Origin: Cannabis sativa
Lineage: Eukaryota; Streptophyta; Magnoliopsida; Rosales; Cannabaceae
Assembly (NCBI RefSeq): GCF_029168945.1
Contig: NC_083602.1
Span: 28,693,323 to 28,757,322, forward strand
Direction of reading: 5' to 3'
DNA: 64,000 nt
The notes below the pieces were generated by a model, which was given only the letters and a program-made list of their open reading frames with translations, was not told the origin of the DNA and did no database searches. Position numbers and translations under genes: made by a program. Positions 58,441-64,000 of this stretch are shown piece after piece. How positions within the stretch are numbered: position 1 is the stretch's first letter; the number at the start of each line of letters is the position of its first letter.

Positions 58441-60075
58441 AGTTACTAAAATCTTCCACCTTTTCTTTAAAAAAAAAAAAAAAAAAAAAAAGAAACCAAA
58501 TAAAATTAATGAGAAATAAATAGACAAATATTCTACAGGCTAGATAGTATTCAAAGAATGGAGACAGCTCAAATACTAGCTAACCAAATGAAATATGGTT
58601 AGATCAAATCACCAACCCTAAGAAACAAAGACTATAAACCCTACCAAAAACTAAAGTGATGGTTAATTATGAACAACAAAAGACTAAAAGGCATATATCG
58701 TCCCCAATTGATTTTGTAGTTCAAGTACTACACAAAATTGACATAAGCGCCAAAGTCCTCGAAGGACACCCTAAAACTACAAACACAAAACTAGACCAAA
58801 AAATAAAACTAACATAATAAAACTAAGCAAAACCAAAGACGAGAGAACAAACCACTAAATCTAGGACTGAAAGAATAATAACTTAAGCTCCTCCACCTCG
58901 CCACCCAGGTTTGGCCCCAAGACCACCAAACAAAGAAGGCGAAACCAAAAATATCCAGTGCCCACCACTCATCATCCACAATGCCAAGACAAGATAAGAA
59001 GCGAGGAGATCTGGCCAACCCCGAACTACAAGCCCAAGGTTGACGGAAATCAATGTTCCACCCTCTTGCCGATGTGATTCTATGACCATTAACTCGCTAT
59101 AGAGAATTTTATCTCAATTGTGATTTACATCTTAGTACTCAATTTTTCTATTAAAAATTAGAAGGTAGTTTGGCTGGAGAGTAATAATTTATCCCTCTTC
59201 TACTTATTGTTTTCTCTCTAGTTTTTTCTTTTGGATATAATGACACACATATATATATACATAAAAAATGTCTATAGTAGAGACTTTGGTTTTGTCCCTA
59301 TCGTAGGGATACTTTTCTAGTCTTTGATTGTTAATCTAATGGTAATAAAATTGAGGAAATATGATAGTAATTGTGGAACCTAGATAGTAATATTTTTACA
59401 CCTTTTTTGTCTTTACACTATTGTCTTCTTCTTTATCTTTTTTTTTTTAGTTTTTTTTTTTTTTGAAAAACTAAATTTAATGGTTATTTTATTTACTTTT
59501 TTAGTACACTTAATTAGTAATTTTTTATTTCTTCATATTCTTCTAAAGATATTTTTTTTTATTATGTTGCTTTCAAAAAATATTTATTTTAAAAAGCTTG
59601 TTGAGGATTAACCGTTTTTAAAAATTATTTTCTAAAGATTATATTTTATGTCTTTCTTAGAATTATTTTCTTTATAAAATTATTTTCTAAGCAATACAAC
59701 TTTCTCGTTCATAAAAAGTTTTAATAAGTACCATAATTCATTAAAAAAATATATAAATTAATATGTATACATAACGTATATTTAATTAAGCATATAATCA
59801 AATAACTCATATTAAAGTAAATGAGTAATTTGTGGTATAAATATACAATTTTAACTTTGAATTGTAGATACATATTTGTTTATTTTTTGACAGTAACAAT
59901 ACCTAAGCTAAAATTCTAGAACTTTTCTAGGTACCTAGCCATTAAGTGTTAAGTTAATGGCCACATAATAAACCCTAATTAGTCTAGATCATTAAATTTT
60001 ATTTTTTATTTAAAAATTAATTTAAATTACCAATAAAAAATAACACGTGGATAATAACTTGTTAACACAGATTTT
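58441..60075. other. Unassigned AT-rich stretch
   Basis: I recognise no gene or element. A run of A (58467-58492) and long T runs (59440-59465) stand out. A small palindrome, TCCCTA-TCG-TAGGGA, lies near 59297. On the minus strand two overlapping short open frames (59089-58809) are hydrophobic and Trp-rich without a recognisable domain. This may be the flank into which the elements inserted, or an old unrecognised repeat. Confidence 0.5.
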
Positions 60076-60769
60076 TGTTAACCAAATTTGAGTCTCACCG
60101 TATCGATTTCACACACAAAAAATAAAAGCTGTAAAAAAAAAATAAAAGCATGAACAAAGGGCTTTTTACGTGGTTTTGCAGTTAAAATTTTGCATAGTCC
60201 ATGAGTCAATCTTGTCCATATTTCTAATTATTTTTCAAGGCCTCTCCTGTATGAGTTTTTTCGTCCTGTTTTTTTATCTTATTTTCCACTATTTATAATT
60301 ACATAGTGGGCAGTAAATTACAAAGTTGACTGTAATATGTTTACAACAATCATCCCTAAAATCATCCCAGGGTTGTGAGCCTCGCTAGCGTTGACAGGAT
60401 GAAGTTATAGGATGCATTCCCATAGCGAGACGGGCACCTCGATTATTTGGTCTCGAGCCGATCAACCGTTACACTTAGTTTGTACACTAAGGGCTTTCAC
60501 AATTGATACATGTCGCTTTCGTCTTCCTATGTGTAATGTCCTTGATCCCTCGCTATTCGCTTCCAGCGACATATGGTTTCTCACTAATATAATAAGTGCT
60601 AGTTTGTATATTCCTTGCCTAAGACATTACAATCAACAGGTTTCAAATATACTCTGATGCTTACCTAATTAATGAGTTATTCCATAAAAAAGTGATTACA
60701 TTGATTCATATTCCCTTTATCTTGACACGTGTCTTCCACTGAGATGGTAACCAAATTTCGAGTATAACA
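60076..60769 (-). repeat. gypsy2 3' LTR (about 690 bp, left edge tentative)
   Basis: The right end GAGTATAACA abuts a minus-strand purine tract (AAGAGGAAAT, 60770-60779). The minus strand starts TGTTATACTC; gypsy1's LTR starts TGTTATCC. The left end is placed at TGTTAACC by analogy to TGTTGACC in gypsy1. An open frame inside (60412-60657) is not a recognised protein. Confidence 0.55.
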
Positions 60770-60784
60770 ATTTCCTCTTAAAAA
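60770..60784 (-). other. gypsy2 polypurine tract
   Basis: The minus strand reads TTTTTAAGAGGAAAT immediately before the LTR start TGTTAT. Confidence 0.6.
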
Positions 60785-60971
60785 GTTTATTTTAGTAAAA
60801 AGTGCTTTTTAATAATTACAGAGGGCATTTTCGTCAAAATCCCTTCTTGGAAAATGCGTCCTTTGATTCTGGCGGTTGTAAGGTTTCGAGTGTCATTATG
60901 AATCGCCTTTTCATATTTTGTCCAGCCGTTAGATTTCCCAATCTTTGGCTTTCTTGTCACTAGACTTGGTG

Positions 60972-60980
60972 TATAAAAAG
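60972..60980 (+). promoter_or_regulatory. TATA box of the gypsy2 antisense gene
   Basis: TATAAAAAG on the plus strand lies 69 bp upstream of the antisense-gene ATG (61041) and about 200 bp inside the LTR edge. Spacing allows a 5' UTR of roughly 35-40 nt. It reads against gypsy2's own genomic transcription. Confidence 0.62.
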
Positions 60981-61040
60981 GCGGCTCAAGCTTGTCATTT
61001 TTCACAAACCTCTAACATTTTGTTGAGATCCATTTTCAGA

Positions 61041-61579
61041 ATGGATCATTTCTTTCTTGCTAGAATGTCCCTTTCAAGTTCAGAAGTTCACTCTCCCAAA
61101 CTCATAATACCATGATGCACCAACAATTTTCCATTCGTTCTCAAGAATTCTAAGCCTCAATTGGAACCGGAAATAATGGATTCAAGGGTTGAGGAGCTTC
61201 CGACCAATCCATACCACGGGAATCCTACAACCCGCTATGGGAGATCCTTACAAGTGATCTTTGAAGGTGAGTATCACCCCTTGTGAATGGTGGTTTGAGT
61301 CGGTTTATACATATCGTTAATTTTGTATATTTTTTGTTGCTCCATTGACCTTTTTTCTTCGTCTTCACAGGAATAGACATCGATCTTATGAGTGATCTTA
61401 GAAGTCCTCCTCTGGTTCACAAGGAGTCCCCGAAGAAGGTTGACATGGTTTTGGATGGACACAGGAGAGATATTGGGGTAGTTTCTATCAGAGAATCTAG
61501 CCAACTCAAGGCCTTCACTAGAGTTCCTTTACGCCAGCCTCTTTTTGGTATCGAGAAGTTTCCTGAGGCTGGGAAATAG
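61041..61579 (+). pseudogene. Antisense spliced gene of gypsy2 (unrecognised product)
   Basis: Exon 1 (61041-61266) starts MDHFFLARMSLSSSEVHSPK. It has one in-frame TGA near 61113, then reads LEPEIMDSRVEELPTNPYHG and RYGRSLQVIFE. Exon 2 (61371-61579) reads IDIDLMSDLRSPPLVHKES to KFPEAGK and stops. The phase-1 junction restores a Gly codon. The product would be about 145 residues with no domain I can name and no clear similarity to the gypsy1 antisense product. Given the position it may be a shortened relative of that protein. The TGA suggests decay. Confidence 0.62.
61267..61370 (+). other. Intron of the gypsy2 antisense gene (104 bp, phase 1)
   Basis: Consensus donor GAAG|GTGAGT and acceptor CTTCACAG|GAATAG with a pyrimidine-rich tract before it. 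Joining the exons keeps the frame. Confidence 0.75.
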
Positions 61580-61659
61580 ATCTCGACTTCAGGAAATGGG
61601 ATGTTCTGATGATGAGGAGAATGAGGTCTGTGCAGAGATCAAGGCTCTCTTCGTGCATA

Positions 61660-61722
61660 CGGTCTTTCTCGAGCTACATGTAGCCGGTCTTTCTCTAAGC
61701 TATGTGTAGTCGGTCTTCCTCC
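61660..61722. repeat. 25-26 bp tandem repeat
   Basis: Units start CGGTCTTTCTCGAGCTACAT and CGGTCTTTCTCTAAGCTATG, followed by a partial unit CGGTCTTCCTCC. Confidence 0.75.
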
Positions 61723-62270
61723 TCCCATCCTTTGTTTAGGAAGATGACTTAATGGTTTGCCTCTAGTGGCATTTTTGTAAAGACAAGTTTGTAACCCAAC
61801 GTGGGATTTTTCTTATCTTAAATGCCTTGTACTATATTCATTCAAACTTAATACCATTGTGTTTGCTTGCGTTTTTATTCACAATGTAAACAACTATATT
61901 TTGATCAAATGTACAGCACTTTTGGGTTTTTCCGTTGCTCATAATCTTCCTGTTTAAGTAGTTAGTAATCTACCAAACTCTTTCTTTTTATGTTCGAGTA
62001 GTTGTCAATTCTGCCTCGCCATAGCAGTTATAATCTGCCTTAAGCAAACTTAAATATACTTTAATGATTCTCTCACTTTGTATATTTTTAATTTGCTCAG
62101 ATGAATAGTTATATTATCTATCTATTTTCTAGGTTTAAGTACCTTTATCAAGGTGTCGGGATGCCTCGTTTAGTACTTTCCTAGCTCGGGAGAATCGTTA
62201 GTATTCAGTTTTATACGCGAGTTATAACTTTCGATTTTCCTTTCCCATTAGATAGGTGTTAAATCAAAAA

Positions 62271-62411
62271 TTATAGTTGTTTGATCCCTTCTTTGTCAAA
62301 AAGGTTTGATCAAGATGTTATAACGATTCGACCCCTCTCTCGTCCACAAGATTTGCTCAGGGAGTTATAACAATTCGACTCCACTTTTGTCAAAGAGGTT
62401 TAGTCGAGAAC
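62271..62411. repeat. 47-bp tandem trimer
   Basis: Three consecutive 47-bp units start at 62271 (TTATAGTTGTTTGATCCC), 62318 (TTATAACGATTCGACCCC) and 62365 (TTATAACAATTCGACTCC). Each contains a GTCAAAGAGGTTT-like core. An extra GTTATAAC word lies at 62221. Confidence 0.82.
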
Positions 62412-62613
62412 CTTTGAATTTCAAAAAAAAAAATTGAAATGGCGGGTTTGCATTATACCATGTATTTCCAGATGAATTTCGGTTAATCATACATAAATGC
62501 CCCATAAGTAATTTTTAAAGAATAAAACTTTGTAATTACTTCATATAAATGATTCTCTTTATTCAAAACTTAAGTTTAACTTTTACATCAGGAATACGAG
62601 TTACATCATTTAT

Positions 62614-63482
62614 TTATTGGTAGTAGGGTCGCAATTGTTCCACGTTCCAGTAATTCTTTATTAGCGAACCGTTGAGTCGAACTAATTTATAAACTCCAAC
62701 TATTGCTTCGATGACATATGGACCCTCCCAATTCGGGTTGAACACTCCTGCAGATGCATCTCTCGTAATTTTAAATACTCGTCTTAGCACCAAGTCTCGA
62801 ACATTAAATAGTCTTTTTTTGACTTTTTTGTTGAATTATCTTGTAACTCAGTGTTGGTTTGCTGCGTCGGTGATTTGGGACTCAGCTTATTTTTCCTCAA
62901 GTAGATCCAAAGACAATTTCAAAAGTTCCTGGTTTTCTTCTTGATTATAAAACTCTCTTCTGTGAGTCGATATGTTCACTTCAACAGGCAGCATTGCTTC
63001 CGAGCCAAATGCTAGCGAGAAAGGAGTGTGTCCCGTTGCTGTCTTCTTGGTAGTTCTATGGGCCAAGAGTACCTGAGGTAACTCGTCAACCCATCTGCCT
63101 TTGGCAGCGTCTAGCTTCTTCTTGATAGTATCCTTTAAGGTTTTATAAACAGCTTCCACTTGTCCATTTCCCTGAGGCCTGTATACTACAAGAAGCTTTT
63201 GATGATTTTATTCTTCTCGCAGAATTCATTGAACAAGTCGCCATCAAATTGGGTTCCATTATCGAATACTATCTTCATGGGAATTCCAAACCTACAGATA
63301 ACGTTTTTGACGACAAAGTCAAGGACTTTCTTGCAGGTTATGGAAATGAGGGGCTTGGCCTCCGTCCATTTAGTGAAGAAGTTGATTGCTACTACCGCAT
63401 ACTTAGCTCCTCCTTGCCCAGTGCTTAATGCCCCAATTAGGTCAATACCCCATATAGCAAATGGGTAGGGTGAGGTCATCAT
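62614..63482 (-). pseudogene. gypsy2 integrase core and C-terminus
   Basis: The core starts IWGIDLIGALS and continues FFTKWTEAKPL, then IVFDNGTQFDG, where the second catalytic Asp is kept, unlike in gypsy1. After IIKSF a frameshift near 63160-63190 leads to RPQGNGQVEAVYKTLKDTIKKK, AHRTTKKTATGHTPF and SEAMLPVEV. An in-frame TAA follows at 62887 (LLEEK*AES), with further stops near NQH*VTR*F. The end GLRLNG...WNVEQLRPYYQ closes at the stop 62614-62616. Length and order are those of a complete Tat-type integrase tail. Confidence 0.85.
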
Positions 63483-64000
63483 TCTATGTTTTGTTGGCGG
63501 TACGCGAGGTATATGTGAAAACCTCTGACACTTATCACATTTCTTGACAAACTCGTGTGTGTCCTTATTGATCGTTGGCTATTAATATCCTTGTCTAATG
63601 ATCTTCTTAGACAAGCTTTGCCAGCCCGCGTTATCCCCACAGAAGCCCTCATGAATTTTTCTGATGATTTCATTCGCTTCTGCAAGGAGAACACACCGAA
63701 GTAGGGCATTGAGTACCCTCTTCTATACAATTTGCCTTTGATCATTGTGTAGCGAGGCTCTAAATATAATAGTTTTCGTGCCTCGTTTTTGTCATTTGGA
63801 AGTTGTCCGTCGAGTAGATAATTAATAATAGGAATCATCCATGTTGGAGAATTGTCTATCACCTCGATGTCTTCAGTTTCACATATACTTGGCTCGCTTA
63901 GCATCTCTACCAAAACTAAGTTCAATTCATCCAAGTCAGTCTGCGAGGCTAGTTTTGCTAAGGCATCGGGGTTGGAGTTCTGTACTCTCGAAATTTGTTC
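63479..64000 (-). pseudogene. gypsy2 RNase H end and integrase zinc finger
   Basis: At the right edge the text NSNPDALAKLASQT is the end of the second RNase H. SEPSICETEDIEVIDNSPTWM and GQLPNDKNEARKL follow, the standard linker, also present in gypsy1 as TGELPDNRNEARK. KGKLYRRGYSMPY leads to the H2C2 finger. A frameshift near 63690 moves it to another frame, where HEGFCGDNAGWQSLSKKII and KKCDKCQRFSHIPR are readable. Confidence 0.83.

Larger units (their letters stand above)
61580..62613 (-). other. gypsy2 3' region between antisense gene and pol
   Basis: No gene seen. It contains two 25-26 bp repeats (61660-61684 and 61685-61710, CGGTCTTTCTC...) with a partial third. It also contains a 47-bp tandem trimer (62271-62411). 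Confidence 0.7.
60076..64000 (-). mobile_element. Ty3/gypsy element gypsy2 (Tat-like), partial
   Basis: From the right edge, in element order: RNase H end, integrase (to 62614), 3' region with tandem repeats, an antisense spliced gene (61579-61041 on the plus strand) and a 3' LTR (60769-60076). The rest is beyond 64000. It is related to gypsy1 but clearly different in sequence. Confidence 0.8.

Noticed and set aside
58809..59089. Membrane protein gene on the minus strand
   Set aside because: Two short overlapping frames rich in Trp and Leu, no consistent start context, no domain, and no homologous copy in the window.
60412..60657. 81-codon plus-strand open frame
   Set aside because: It lies inside the inferred gypsy2 LTR, with no domain or homologous frame in gypsy1's LTR.

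Overview
The window is 64 kb of AT-rich plant nuclear DNA, most likely from a dicot, made almost entirely of nested LTR retrotransposons. I found no host protein gene, rRNA, tRNA, CRISPR array or prokaryotic feature. The plant assignment rests on Copia elements primed by initiator-tRNA-Met-type PBSs, Ty3/gypsy elements of the Tat type (RT-linked RNase H plus a second RNase H), and GT-AG introns. Species cannot be read from the sequence.

Two element types are present. (1) A Copia family with 1.8-1.95 kb LTRs (TGTTGG...CCAACA), a long AT-rich leader of 3 kb or more, and a decayed gag-pol. It occurs as E1 (minus, 1-6818, running off the left edge), E2 (plus, 6819-37391, interrupted), E3 (minus, 12914-34327, interrupted), E5 (minus, 24338-34041), E4 (plus, 41473-51532), a solo LTR (22428-24308) and two LTR fragments (37392-38706 and 56654-56984). 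E3 and E5 carry a recognisable UBN2-type gag but only scraps of pol. E1, E2 and E4 carry wrecked integrase and RNase H. (2) Tat-like gypsy elements on the minus strand: gypsy1 (56653 back to 38707, interrupted by E4) and gypsy2 (64000 back to about 60076, running off the right edge). A different, older Copia with a UBN2 gag lies at 56985-58440.

The insertions can be ordered from junctions and target-site duplications (TSDs). The old Copia was hit by a Copia LTR (56654-56984); that was hit by gypsy1; gypsy1 was hit by E0 (37392-38706) and by E4 (TSD catcc); E0 was hit by E2; E2 was hit by E1 (inside its 5' LTR) and by E3 (inside its pol); E3's 5' LTR was hit by a solo LTR (TSD cataa) and by E5 (TSD tacac). 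The E3 and E5 LTR lengths reconcile exactly once one microhomology deletion in each is allowed. E5 is the youngest, with roughly ten differences seen by eye between its LTRs.

The most notable content is antisense to the gypsy gag-pol. Both gypsy elements carry a plus-strand gene between pol and the 3' LTR, with spliceosomal introns whose phases keep the reading frame. In gypsy2 this gene has its own TATA box. Other unexplained structure includes a leader hairpin in the Copia family with compensatory changes, a conserved TGGGCCTT...AAGGCCCA island, a conserved pre-gag block with twin CTAAT-loop hairpins and a duplicated motif, and a 47-bp tandem trimer in the gypsy2 3' region.
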